Shown here: positions 51,410 to 60,086 of the stretch, one piece after another
How the letters are laid out: each line of letters begins with the position of its first letter
How positions within the stretch are numbered: position 1 is the stretch's first letter
NCBI GenBank assembly: GCA_031254035.1
Contig: JAIRVF010000053.1
Location: 62,001-126,000 of the forward strand
Source of the DNA: Paenibacillus sp.
GTDB lineage: Bacteria; Bacillota; Bacilli; Paenibacillales; Paenibacillaceae
Direction of reading: 5' to 3'
Length of the DNA: 64,000 nt
Position numbers and translations under genes: made by a program
Notes under the pieces: model-generated
Told to the model about the DNA's origin: nothing
Database searches by the model: none
The model's input: only the letters and a program-made list of their open reading frames with translations

Positions 51410-51580
51410 TTGCCATGTGTGCTTCCAATCTTTGACCAGCACGTGCTAATAGAATTCCAGACGATAGCGGCCGAAAACCCCTTTTTGAACAACCTTTTTT
51501 GTCGCCCTCTCTGGCTTTATGGTAAAATATCGATATGTGTGCGTGAATCGTGAAAATGAGAACAAGTAAGGAGGAGCAGC

Positions 51581-52321
51581 ATGAATAACAAGTATAAATT
51601 GCTTGCGTTGGATATGGACGGCACGCTGCTGACGAGTGAACAGGTCATTTCGCAAGGCACATCCAAGTGGATACAAAAGGCCAAAGATCAAGGAATCCAT
51701 GTTTGTCTATCAACTGGAAGAAGCTTCGGGAACGCCTTGCCTTACGGCGAAGAACTGGGTCTAGCAACGCCGATGATTACGGTGAACGGCAGCGAGGTAT
51801 GGCGTGCACCGCATGATTTGTATCATCGCTCGCTGATGGATCCGAGGCTCATTTCCGACATGTATGATATCGCGGCGGCGGAAGGCTGCTGGTATTGGGC
51901 TTACACCGTGGACCAGGTATACAACAAGGACAATTGGATCGATGAGATTATGGGCAACGAATGGCTCAAATTCGGCTATCATACGAAGGACGATGAAGTC
52001 CGGCACCGTATTTTAATGAAGCTGCAGGATATGGGCGGACTTGAAATCACGAACTCTTCGCCTCATAATCTCGAAGTGAACCCACAAGGGATCAATAAGG
52101 CTTCGGGTATCCAGAAAGTTTGTGAATTGCTGGGCCTGGAGATGAGCGAGGTGATTGCTGTCGGGGACAGCATGAACGATTTGGCTGCAATCGAAGTGGC
52201 CGGACTGGGTGTTGCGATGGGTAATGCACAGGAGGTCGTCAAAGAGGTCGCAGATTTTGTCACCGCGAGCAATGACGAAGACGGTATAGCGGAAGTGATC
52301 CAAAAATTTATTTTGATATAG
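51581..52321 (+). CDS. Cof-type HAD phosphatase
   Basis: A 246-residue HAD IIB hydrolase. Motif I LDMDGTLLTSEQ near residue 10, motif II STGRSFGNA, motif III lysine near NKASGIQKV, motif IV GDSMNDLAAIEVAG. The cap between II and III is shorter than usual (family 260-290 residues), lacking part of the beta-sheet. Members dephosphorylate sugar phosphates, flavin and PLP-type compounds. ATG 51581 has AAGGAGG. Followed by DUF456 after about 50 bases, so an operon is possible. Confidence 0.9.
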   Translation: MNNKYKLLALDMDGTLLTSEQVISQGTSKWIQKAKDQGIHVCLSTGRSFGNALPYGEELGLATPMITVNGSEVWRAPHDLYHRSLMDPRLISDMYDIAAAEGCWYWAYTVDQVYNKDNWIDEIMGNEWLKFGYHTKDDEVRHRILMKLQDMGGLEITNSSPHNLEVNPQGINKASGIQKVCELLGLEMSEVIAVGDSMNDLAAIEVAGLGVAMGNAQEVVKEVADFVTASNDEDGIAEVIQKFILI

Positions 52322-52374
52322 AATGAACCGAGAGTAGTTGGTTCAGTCTGTATCATTTAGAGGAGATTGAAGCT

Positions 52375-52860
52375 ATGGCTGTACTCGGATGGATTCTGAT
52401 CATTGCCTTATTCGCCGTTGGATTGGCCGGGGCTGTAGTTCCTGTGCTGCCTGGTGCGATCGCGATTTTAGTTGCCTTTTTCGTATATGGATGGTTTTTT
52501 ACGTTTGGACATTTTAATGTGTGGTTCTGGATCATACAGGCGCTTATTATCATCGTGCTTACTGTGGCGGATTATGCAGTCAGTGCCTGGGGAACGAAAA
52601 AATACGGGGGCTCCAAGCTGTCCGTTATTTTAAGCACCATCGGCGTTATTATCGGTCCTTTTGTCATTCCGGCGTTTGGTTTAGTGATTGGTCCGTTTCT
52701 TGGGGCTTTTGTAGGCGAACTTATAGTCGGCTCATCGGTATCAAAATCCATGAAGGTCGGGTATGGGACGCTGCTGGGACTGTTTAGCAGTATGGTGATG
52801 AAAATAATTTTGCAAATCGTCATGATCATCGTTTTTTTTGTCTGGATTGCTATTTTTTAA
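52375..52860 (+). CDS. DUF456 membrane protein
   Basis: A 161-residue, glycine-rich membrane protein with four or five hydrophobic segments. FAVGLAGAVVPVLPGAIAILVAF, DYAVSAWGTKKYGGSK and GPFLGAFVGELIVG are the diagnostic DUF456 blocks. Its function is not established. ATG 52375 follows AGAGGAG. Near-continuous with the flanking Cof and flippase genes. Confidence 0.88.
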   Translation: MAVLGWILIIALFAVGLAGAVVPVLPGAIAILVAFFVYGWFFTFGHFNVWFWIIQALIIIVLTVADYAVSAWGTKKYGGSKLSVILSTIGVIIGPFVIPAFGLVIGPFLGAFVGELIVGSSVSKSMKVGYGTLLGLFSSMVMKIILQIVMIIVFFVWIAIF

Positions 52861-52924
52861 TTTTTAATGATGTCATATGCTCCATGGGGATTGTTGCTCG
52901 CTGGGGGAAAGAAGGGAAAAAAGT

Positions 52925-54553
52925 TTGGCTAAAAAAGAATCGTTTATTAAGGGGACGCTGATCCTGGCGGCTGCCGCGTTGGTGGCACGAGTACTCGGCC
53001 TGGTACAGAGGGTGCCCTTGGATCATTTGTTCGATGATGTCGGCAAGGCCTCATTCTCCATTGCTAACAACGTATATCTGTTGCTGCTTACGGTAGCGAC
53101 GGCCGGAATTCCAAGCACGCTAAGCAAAATGGTATCGGAACGTTACGCTTTGAAGCGTCCGGGAGAAGCCCGCCAGGTCTATCATGCGGCGTTACTGTTT
53201 GCTGTATTCGCGGGCGTTATCATTACGGTGCTGCTGTATATTTTTGCGCCGTTTTATGCGACGTACGTCTCCAAAGTACCGGAGGCATCACTTGCAATCC
53301 GCGCCTTGGCGCCTGCACTGCTCTTGTTCCCTGCAATCGCCATGATGCGCGGTTATTTTCAGGGACGGAATAACATGACTGCCGGCGGCATTTCACAGAT
53401 TGTCGAGCAGTTCGCGCGTGTTGGCACGGCTATTATTTTGGCATATATCCTACTGAAAGCCGGTTATGACGGCAGCCAAGTTGCTGCGGGGGCGTCTTTT
53501 GGGGGCGTGCTCGGAAGCATCGGGGCATTTGCTATCATGTTGTATTATACGGTGAAAATCCGCCGGGAAGATAAAGCACTGATGCTTGAAGAAGGAGCGG
53601 TTGGCAAACTTCCGCTGCTGCGCATTTATACGGATATTTTTACTGTATCCATTCCGATTGTACTTTCGTCTATGACGGGTCCGGCCGTTAACTTTATCGA
53701 GTCTTCCATCGTAAATCCGCTGCTGATCGGTCAGATCGGGGAAGCCAAAGCGACGCAGCTGCTTGGGCTTCTCGGACAGCGCGCCCAGAGCATTGCTGGC
53801 ATTCCGCCGATTCTAGCAATCGCGCTCAGCACTTCGCTAATTCCGGTAATTTCGGCGGCGTTTGCACGGAAGGATCAGGAACATTTGCAGCAACAGATGA
53901 CGCTTGCTCTCCGCATCTCCATATTGACGGGGATGCCGATTGTCATTGCGCTCTGCACGGCGTCCTATTCCATTAATGGGCTTCTGTTCAGCAGCTTGGA
54001 TGGTAGCGGGCTGATTATGCTACTTACGTTCGGGACGATATTCCAGATTACGATGATGACCACGAATTCAATCTTGCTTGGAGTAAACAAAGCGAACTTG
54101 TCGATGGTCAACGTGGGGATCGGCATTCTGGTAAAACTAGCGGGAAGCTTCCTGCTCGCATTATGGTTAGGCATTTATGGCATCATCGCCGCCACTGGCC
54201 TCTGCTTCCTGGTGATAACGCTACTTAACCTCAGAATGCTGAAGGTTATCGTGCCGTTTTCTATTCTCGGCAAACGTTGGACAGGCTTCCTCGTGACGGC
54301 CATCCTTACTTCCGCGGTGGGTTTTGGACTTAACCAGTTGGGAATCCAGATGACGCATATCATGCCTGCCCGGCTTGCATTTCTGATTACCTGCATGATC
54401 GTAGGTGGAGTAGTCGTTGTTTTATATCTGACGCTGCTCATTATGTTTGGCGTGCTGCGTCAGCATGAGCTTGTTAGCTATCCACGCAAGGTGCAAAAGC
54501 TGCTTCAGCCGTTGATGCGCCTGCAGCCTTCCAAATACAAAGCAGGTGAATAG
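52925..54553 (+). CDS. Polysaccharide/lipid flippase, MurJ-YtgP type
   Basis: A 542-residue multi-pass membrane protein with about fourteen helices, member of the MVF/oligosaccharide flippase group. LAAAALVARVLGLVQRVPL at the N-terminus, AGIPSTLSKMVSERYAL, MMRGYFQGRNNM and SIAGIPPILAIALSTSLIPVIS match B. subtilis YtgP (544 residues), a lipid II flippase, and the related SpoVB. The frame opens at 52877, but TTG 52925 is chosen because GGAAAGAAGGG precedes it. Probably exports lipid II or another wall precursor; YkvU or SpoVB-like roles cannot be excluded. Confidence 0.85.
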   Translation: MAKKESFIKGTLILAAAALVARVLGLVQRVPLDHLFDDVGKASFSIANNVYLLLLTVATAGIPSTLSKMVSERYALKRPGEARQVYHAALLFAVFAGVIITVLLYIFAPFYATYVSKVPEASLAIRALAPALLLFPAIAMMRGYFQGRNNMTAGGISQIVEQFARVGTAIILAYILLKAGYDGSQVAAGASFGGVLGSIGAFAIMLYYTVKIRREDKALMLEEGAVGKLPLLRIYTDIFTVSIPIVLSSMTGPAVNFIESSIVNPLLIGQIGEAKATQLLGLLGQRAQSIAGIPPILAIALSTSLIPVISAAFARKDQEHLQQQMTLALRISILTGMPIVIALCTASYSINGLLFSSLDGSGLIMLLTFGTIFQITMMTTNSILLGVNKANLSMVNVGIGILVKLAGSFLLALWLGIYGIIAATGLCFLVITLLNLRMLKVIVPFSILGKRWTGFLVTAILTSAVGFGLNQLGIQMTHIMPARLAFLITCMIVGGVVVVLYLTLLIMFGVLRQHELVSYPRKVQKLLQPLMRLQPSKYKAGE

Positions 54554-54581
54554 TCTGGGAAGTGACAGCTTTAGCCCTTGT

Positions 54582-56009
54582 CTATCTTCCATGCGGCTGC
54601 TTTGGTAATGTACCAGATGAGCGGGGGATGGCCCTTTCCGCATCATGAATCAATGCTGCCTTCTGCACCGCAAAACGGTGGGCATGCGACATTTCAATAA
54701 GAACCGGTCTTTTCGGGCGGGAAATCTGCTCGATGGATGTCCAGGTTTTGAACCAGTCATAATTTGTAATAGGCTCATATGGCATATCATGCCATACTTC
54801 ATGAAGTGTAGGGCTGTACAGCCTTTTACTCGGCGGTAGCCATTCTTGTTTGAGCAGTTCTGCGCTCTCCTCCGGAGAGTTCAGGGCTGCTTTTTTGTCA
54901 CTGGTGAACATTTTAGGCCAATATTCCTGGCGTGATCCGAGATGAACCGTATGCTCGGCAAAAGTTTGAACTCCGACGAGGACTTCCTTATATCCGAACA
55001 GCATGGCATAAAGCGCCTTGCCGAATTCGATCCGTTTTTCCAATTTCGCGAAACGTTCCAGAATCAGACCAGCCATCCCCCGGCAGCCGTGGAATTCGCC
55101 TTCGGAAGGGTCCGAACTCTCGGTTGCCCCAGATATAGGCGGGCGGGCAGTAAGGGCCGTATTCGCGCTTTCCTCCATATGACCGGATTCAATAAACATC
55201 GGAAAAATAATCTGGTTCATTTGAAATGTGCTATTCAGCTTAAATACCGGGTTTTGCAAAATGTTTGTTTTAAAATAACTATTTTGGATAACTCTTCCCT
55301 CGATATAGTTTTGCTCGTTGATGATGAGGGAGACGGCCAACAACGCACTATCGCGCTCAATCCAGAACCGCTCCCAAAACGGGCGCATAAACGAAGATAC
55401 CCGAAACTCGGGCAGCAGGTGAAACAGGCTTCTTCCAAGCTTACGGCTGTGCATATAGAGCAGTAGCTGGGGATAGGCGTCCAGGAAGATTAAAGCGTTA
55501 CTGCGCTCTAGCATCTGATATATATCTTGCCGGAATTGATCCGTAACCACGTCTGACAGCAGCCCGCCCTTTAAGTCGGTCATACTCCAGCCAGCATTCC
55601 GGGATACCATATGGGCAAGGAAAGACCAGTGCAGCTCGGGAAAGGCGAGATAGCAGTCATAATAAGCCTTTGTCCGAGTAATATTGCTGCGGTTGGCTTC
55701 GAGTACGGTTTCACGGATCGTTTGCACGATGACGCGATCTTCTGTCGTAAACACGGGCGCAGTCTCTTCCTTACCAAAGGCGCTGTCACGCAAACGGCTC
55801 CGGTCGCTGAGCAGCCGGTCGAGTTGTTCGCGAATGCTGAGGACGGCCGTTTCTTTCCAGCCGAGCGGTCTACGGTCTTTAATGAGCAGCTGCGAAGCTT
55901 TCCAGCAGGCATATTTGCCTTTTACGGCCTCAGCGGTCGTTTGGGGCAATGTTTTCGCGATCCTGATAAATCCCTGGAATGGAGAATTTTCTTCCGCCTT
56001 CTCTGACAC
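54582..56009 (-). CDS. DUF2515 (YppC-like) protein
   Basis: A 475-residue soluble protein of the DUF2515 family, typified by B. subtilis YppC, with no known function. The core NITRTKAYYDCYLAFPELHWSFLAHMVSRNAGW and the later FGKALYAMLFG and HTVHLGSR are conserved. GTG 56009 is chosen because GGAAAGGA is just upstream; a longer frame that starts inside repeat copy C has no site. It is convergent with the flippase gene and divergent from the thioredoxin gene. Confidence 0.88.
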   Translation of the reverse strand: MSEKAEENSPFQGFIRIAKTLPQTTAEAVKGKYACWKASQLLIKDRRPLGWKETAVLSIREQLDRLLSDRSRLRDSAFGKEETAPVFTTEDRVIVQTIRETVLEANRSNITRTKAYYDCYLAFPELHWSFLAHMVSRNAGWSMTDLKGGLLSDVVTDQFRQDIYQMLERSNALIFLDAYPQLLLYMHSRKLGRSLFHLLPEFRVSSFMRPFWERFWIERDSALLAVSLIINEQNYIEGRVIQNSYFKTNILQNPVFKLNSTFQMNQIIFPMFIESGHMEESANTALTARPPISGATESSDPSEGEFHGCRGMAGLILERFAKLEKRIEFGKALYAMLFGYKEVLVGVQTFAEHTVHLGSRQEYWPKMFTSDKKAALNSPEESAELLKQEWLPPSKRLYSPTLHEVWHDMPYEPITNYDWFKTWTSIEQISRPKRPVLIEMSHAHRFAVQKAALIHDAERAIPRSSGTLPKQPHGR

Positions 56010-56043
56010 TGGCGTCCCGTCCTTTCCATAATGAAATGATCTA

Positions 56044-56142
56044 GGTGCGATCAAAAAAATAGTGGATCAGATTTGCACAGAAAGTGCCGTAATTACGCTA
56101 TTCAGGTAAATCGAATGATCTACTCATTTTTTTGATCGCGCC
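56044..56142 (+). repeat. 99-bp palindromic dispersed element, copy C
   Basis: Starts GGTGCGATCAAAAAAATAGT and ends ATTTTTTTGATCGCGCC. It sits 35 bases before the DUF2515 start, in the divergent gap before the thioredoxin gene. Confidence 0.9.
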
Positions 56143-56260
56143 TTAGTCTCAGTATGTCTCAAAAATTTGACTTCCACTCCGTATTTTGATTCACTAAAGA
56201 AAGGATTTTCATGAAATTAGGGAAAAACTGGGCTGTAAATTAAGAAAGGACTGATCATAG

Positions 56261-56605
56261 ATGCAAAAAATTACGTCAAAAGCAGAATTCCAGGTTGCAA
56301 TCCAATCACCACGGCTGACGGTGGCAGTTTTTAAAGCCGATTGGTGCGGGGACTGCAAATTCATAGATCCATTCATGCCGGATGTGGAAGCGAAATACGC
56401 AGACGATTTGACACTGGTAGAAGTCGATGTCGACAACACCTTGGACATTAGCCAGGAATTGAACATTCTCGGGATTCCGAGTTTTGTTGCTTTCACAGAC
56501 GGGCGCGAACTGGTTCGTTATGTCAACAAACTGCGCAAGTCGCGGGAGGAAATTGAGAAATTCTTGCAGCAAGCGACTGACGTGTACAAAGCCATCCATA
56601 AATAG
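56261..56605 (+). CDS. Thioredoxin-family protein with CGDC active site
   Basis: A 114-residue thioredoxin fold. The active site is WCGDC (residues 28-32) in place of WCGPC, and the cis-proline loop is GIPSF near residue 71. This CGDC variant occurs in YtpP-like thiol-disulfide proteins. It is cytoplasmic, with no signal. Likely a disulfide reductase or bacilliredoxin-related factor; partner unknown. ATG 56261 follows AAAGGA. Confidence 0.9.
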   Translation: MQKITSKAEFQVAIQSPRLTVAVFKADWCGDCKFIDPFMPDVEAKYADDLTLVEVDVDNTLDISQELNILGIPSFVAFTDGRELVRYVNKLRKSREEIEKFLQQATDVYKAIHK

Positions 56606-56606
56606 T

Positions 56607-56686
56607 TGAGTGGAAGTACTTTTGCTCCACCAAAGCGCCCCTCTTTGAGAGGTCGGATTCTATCCGATACTCTTTGTGGGGTTATT
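56607..56686 (-). repeat. Dispersed ~80-bp repeat (AATAACCCCACA family), copy 2
   Basis: Complement of the 23811-23890 unit: AGTACTTTTGCTCCACCAAA, GCGCCCCTCTTTGAGAGG, CGGATTCTATCCGATACTC, TTTGTGGGGTTATT. It directly follows the thioredoxin stop and may act as a hairpin terminator. Confidence 0.85.
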
Positions 56687-56837
56687 TGGCGGATGTTATG
56701 TGTATGCCTTTCGTGTTTTGTCACAAAATGGACATAATCCACGATATGTGTTATCAGTTATAATAAATGTGGTTGATAAATATACGAAACGCTTCGTACG
56801 GATGAAGCGTTTTTAATTTGAGCTGCAGGTGAGAAAA

Positions 56838-57797
56838 TTGAATACCAAACAATTGAAATGGCTTAGCTATGTGACTTTTGTTGTGATGTTCTTTGCAACC
56901 TTTGGCGGAACCGTCGTCACCAAGACTGCTTCTGGCCTCGGTTGCGGCCATGAATGGCCTCTGTGCCACGGCCAGTTTGTACCCGCGCATACCGTTGCTT
57001 CGCTTATCGAGTATTCCCACCGACTAGTTAGCGGGTTGGCAGGGCTTTCCTCGGTTGCAGTCGTCGTAGCATTTTGGCTGTATGCCAAAAAACGTAAAGA
57101 TTTGCGCATGTACTCCGTACTGACATTGATTTTTGTCATTGTCCAAGCAATAATGGGTGCGCTCGCTGTCGTTTATGGCCAGTCTTCCGCTGTATTAGCG
57201 TTTCATTTCGGTTTCTCGCTGATCGCTTTCGCGAGCTCGCTTATGTTAGCGCTTGGGGCCAGGAAAATGGACAAAGACAATGGGACTAGCTTACGTAAGG
57301 AATTCGTATCTGTCTCCCCTGTATTCCGCAACTTCGTCTGGGCAGTCACGATTTACTCCTACATTGTGGTTTACGTGGGTGCTTATGTCAGCCATACTAG
57401 CTCTGCTGGCGGATGTTCAGGCTGGCCCTTGTGCAACGGAAAGATCATTCCGGACCTTACAGGCAGCGTCGGTATCGCATTTATGCATCGCATGGCTGCC
57501 CTGGTTCTGTTGATTGCCGTGGCGATCATGGCTCATTACGCCTACTGGATGCATCGAAAAAGCCGTGAGCTCCGGTCTCTTGGAGTTGCTGCCGTAACCT
57601 TATGTTTACTGCAGGTATTCAGTGGTGCGGGTATCGTCTATACGCTAAGCAAGCCTGAGCTGTATATTTTTGCGGCATTGCTTCATAATCTTCTAATTTC
57701 ATCCATGTTTGGCGTGCTCTGTTACCTGAGTGTACGGGTATGGCAGTTGGGAAAAAAGCCTGTCGAACAGCTAGAAACCGTAGCTTCTAACGTTTAG
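56838..57797 (+). CDS. ctaA: Heme A synthase CtaA
   Basis: A 319-residue, eight-helix membrane enzyme that oxidises the C8 methyl of heme O to make heme A. Conserved histidine motifs are EYSHRLVSG and FHFGFSLIAFAS in the first half, and MHRMAALV and LHNLLIS in the second. The Bacillus-type cysteine pair is CGHEWPLC and a second pair CSGWPLC. TTG 56838 is chosen for AGGTGAG just before it; GTG 56829 is an alternative. It should serve the qox oxidase at 6.3-10.1 kb. The partner ctaB is not in the window. Confidence 0.93.
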   Translation: MNTKQLKWLSYVTFVVMFFATFGGTVVTKTASGLGCGHEWPLCHGQFVPAHTVASLIEYSHRLVSGLAGLSSVAVVVAFWLYAKKRKDLRMYSVLTLIFVIVQAIMGALAVVYGQSSAVLAFHFGFSLIAFASSLMLALGARKMDKDNGTSLRKEFVSVSPVFRNFVWAVTIYSYIVVYVGAYVSHTSSAGGCSGWPLCNGKIIPDLTGSVGIAFMHRMAALVLLIAVAIMAHYAYWMHRKSRELRSLGVAAVTLCLLQVFSGAGIVYTLSKPELYIFAALLHNLLISSMFGVLCYLSVRVWQLGKKPVEQLETVASNV

Positions 57798-57829
57798 ATT
57801 TACGACAATAACATTCCTTAAAGCAAAGT

Positions 57830-57852
57830 CCCCGAAGCGATTCGAGGGTTTT
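57830..57852 (+). terminator. Terminator after ctaA
   Basis: CCCCGAA pairs with TTCGAGGG (one bulge) around GCGA, followed by TTTTGTTT. Confidence 0.75.
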
Positions 57853-57986
57853 GTTTGCAAGTGAAGGGATTTTCCAGAGACCTCTCAAAAGGAGCGGAAT
57901 GAATATGCTGGATGAAAGGACAATCTATAGCTGTGTGAAGGTGTGTTCTGGAGAATTTAAAAATATTACTACCGGGAGCGAGGCCG

Positions 57987-58706
57987 ATGCTACGAACACT
58001 GCTTGGGGAAATGCCACACTCTAATAATGGGCTGCTTGAGGAGGCCATTGAAGCAATGCATCAAACCGTTCAGCAGCTTCAGGGCGAGATAGAAAAAAAC
58101 GCTGATCCCAGTCATGATTTCCGCAGATTAGAAATATGGTCACGCGGGTTGATCTCTTCACTGAATGAGCTTGAACAAAGCTGGTTCGCCGCCTGTTTTT
58201 TCCGTAAATCGGTAAAGGCGGGATACGTAGATGATATGAACATTCAGGAGCAATGCGATTATGCCAGATACGTCTATTTTTATAAAAATGGCTTCATTCG
58301 CGTCTTTTCCATTCTAGATAAGTTAGGCACGGTACTTAACGATCTGTTTGACCTGAATACCTCCAAAGTCAAAGCGCATTATTCGTATTTTACTGTGTTA
58401 AGGCAGCTCCATTATCTCAGGCACCATCCGAAGCTGGTGGACGAGCTGTCCTGCATCAAAAACGACTGCCGTGACGTACTCAACGTGCTGCGCAAACGGC
58501 GAAATGCGGAAACCCACTATATGAATGTAGAGATGCAGGATGATCTGTGGCAGAGGCATCAGGGCCTAAACAACAAGGTAGAGCTGGAGGATCTCGACAA
58601 GCATTTGGACGATTTGAAGCAGGGCCTCGATATGGTCTGCAAATCCTTAATTGCCGCTTTCCGTTACACCAATGAACGGTGGTCCCAAAATGGGATAAAG
58701 GTGTAA
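57987..58706 (+). CDS. HEPN-like protein with RX4H motif (Cthe_2314-type)
   Basis: A 239-residue, fully helical soluble protein. Near residue 172 the helix RKRRNAETHYM contains R-N-A-E-T-H, i.e. the RX4-6H motif that forms the active site of HEPN ribonucleases. It resembles a family of Firmicutes HEPN proteins described as Cthe_2314-like (from memory). No antitoxin-like or CRISPR partner gene is adjacent; it stands alone between ctaA and the met riboswitch. Start ATG 57987 has GGGAGCGAGG. Whether it cuts RNA is untested. Confidence 0.65.
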   Translation: MLRTLLGEMPHSNNGLLEEAIEAMHQTVQQLQGEIEKNADPSHDFRRLEIWSRGLISSLNELEQSWFAACFFRKSVKAGYVDDMNIQEQCDYARYVYFYKNGFIRVFSILDKLGTVLNDLFDLNTSKVKAHYSYFTVLRQLHYLRHHPKLVDELSCIKNDCRDVLNVLRKRRNAETHYMNVEMQDDLWQRHQGLNNKVELEDLDKHLDDLKQGLDMVCKSLIAAFRYTNERWSQNGIKV

Positions 58707-58728
58707 ATCTAATAAAACAATTTTCCTT

Positions 58729-58757
58729 TTGACAAGTCATGAAAAAGTTATTATACT
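58729..58757 (+). promoter_or_regulatory. metNIQ promoter
   Basis: TTGACA (58729-58734), exactly 17 bases, TATACT (58752-58757). Near-consensus for the housekeeping sigma factor; start of transcription near 58764, before the riboswitch. Confidence 0.88.
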
Positions 58758-58797
58758 GAAAACCATGAAAATGTAACTATTAATTGCATACCATTTT

Positions 58798-58933
58798 TTC
58801 TTATCGAGAGAGGCGGAGGGACAGGCCCGATGAAGCCCGGCAACCGATTTGAGATGCGGCGAAAGTCAATTCTCAAATGACATGGTGCTAATTCCTACAA
58901 CCACAGGTAATCCTGCGGATTGGCAGATGAGAA
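58798..58933 (+). ncRNA. SAM-I riboswitch (S-box leader)
   Basis: P1 pairs TTCTTATC (58798-58805) with GATGAGAA (58926-58933). The signature runs are GAGAGGCGGAGGGAC, GATGAAGCCCGGCAACC and GGTGCTAATTCC, in the usual order. SAM binding normally favours the terminator that follows, switching off the methionine uptake genes when SAM is high. Confidence 0.96.
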
Positions 58934-58955
58934 AGGAAGCGACTTCGCATATGAA

Positions 58956-58993
58956 GAGCCCTTTTTGATTCTGTCAAGAAGGGCTTTTTATTT
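58956..58993 (+). terminator. Riboswitch-controlled terminator
   Basis: AGAGCCCTTTTTGA pairs with TCAAGAAGGGCT, then TTTTTATTTT. It lies between the aptamer and metN, as expected for transcriptional control. Confidence 0.9.
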
Positions 58994-59075
58994 TGACCGG
59001 TTTAGTTGAACATCATAAATGTTATACGAAGCCAAAACTTTTAGATTTTTAAGATTCAGGAAGGAGAGCTTCGGA

Positions 59076-60086
59076 TTGATAGAATTGAAACAAGTAACGA
59101 AGAAGTATGGCAAAGGCGCGAAGGAGACAGAAGCTTTATCCGGCCTAAATCTGTCTATTCAAAAAGGAGAGATTTTCGGTGTCATTGGGCATTCCGGTGC
59201 TGGTAAAAGCACGCTGATCCGCTGCATGAATTTACTTGAACGGCCGACCTCCGGCGAGGTTTGGGTAGATGGGGCGGATTTGACGAAGCTCAGCAAACAG
59301 CAGCTTCAAAGTAAACGCAGAGCAATCGGTATGATCTTCCAGCACTTTAACTTGCTGAGTTCGGCGACTGTTTACGATAACATTGCATTTCCACTGCGAC
59401 TGGCCCATGTTGATAAAGATAAGATTGCCGCCAAGGTGAATGAATTGCTGCAGCTGGTTGGGCTTGAAGCCCATCGCGACAAATATCCGGCACAGCTGTC
59501 CGGTGGACAGAAGCAGCGAGTTGGCATTGCCCGCGCACTGGCCAGTGACCCGCAAGTACTGTTATGTGACGAGGCGACCTCGGCTTTGGACCCACAGACG
59601 ACGGATTCGATCCTGAAGCTGCTGCTGGACATCAATCAAAAATTCCATTTGACTATCGTCCTTATCACACATGAAATGCATGTTATCCAGAGCATATGTG
59701 ATCGGGTGGCCGTCATTCATCAAGGAGGTATCGTCGAAGAGGGAGCGGTGACGGAAGTGTTCCTGAAGCCGCAGCATACCGTCACCCGGGAGTTCATCCT
59801 CGGCAAGGCCGGAGAGTCGACACAGCTTGCGCTGCAAGCTCCGCATGACGGTTCGTCACGCCTTTGCAAACTGACCTTTTTGGGCGACAAGACGTATGAC
59901 TCGATTTTGTCCAGAACAGCTAGACAAACCGGCGTAGACTTCGCCATTTTGCAGGGGACCATCTCCAAAATCAAAGATACCCCTTACGGACAGCTTATTG
60001 TCCGTCTTGAAGGGGAGACTGGCAACATTGAACAAACCATCCGGCAGGTTATGGCCGAAGGTTTGGATGTGGAGGTGTTAGACTGA
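59076..60086 (+). CDS. metN: Methionine ABC transporter ATP-binding protein
   Basis: A 336-residue ATPase of the D/L-methionine importer. Walker A GHSGAGKST near residues 37-45, signature LSGGQKQR, Walker B VLLCDEATSALD, H-loop LITHEM. The C-terminal 100 residues are the NIL (ACT-like) domain that senses methionine. The frame extends upstream, but TTG 59076 is chosen since GGAAGGAGAG is just before it. First gene behind the SAM riboswitch; its stop overlaps metI by one base. Confidence 0.95.
   Translation: MIELKQVTKKYGKGAKETEALSGLNLSIQKGEIFGVIGHSGAGKSTLIRCMNLLERPTSGEVWVDGADLTKLSKQQLQSKRRAIGMIFQHFNLLSSATVYDNIAFPLRLAHVDKDKIAAKVNELLQLVGLEAHRDKYPAQLSGGQKQRVGIARALASDPQVLLCDEATSALDPQTTDSILKLLLDINQKFHLTIVLITHEMHVIQSICDRVAVIHQGGIVEEGAVTEVFLKPQHTVTREFILGKAGESTQLALQAPHDGSSRLCKLTFLGDKTYDSILSRTARQTGVDFAILQGTISKIKDTPYGQLIVRLEGETGNIEQTIRQVMAEGLDVEVLD

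Noticed and set aside
57987..58706. Toxin-antitoxin or defence island call for the HEPN-like gene
   Set aside because: Neighbours are ctaA and the metNIQ operon; no antitoxin, nucleotidyltransferase or defence gene is nearby.
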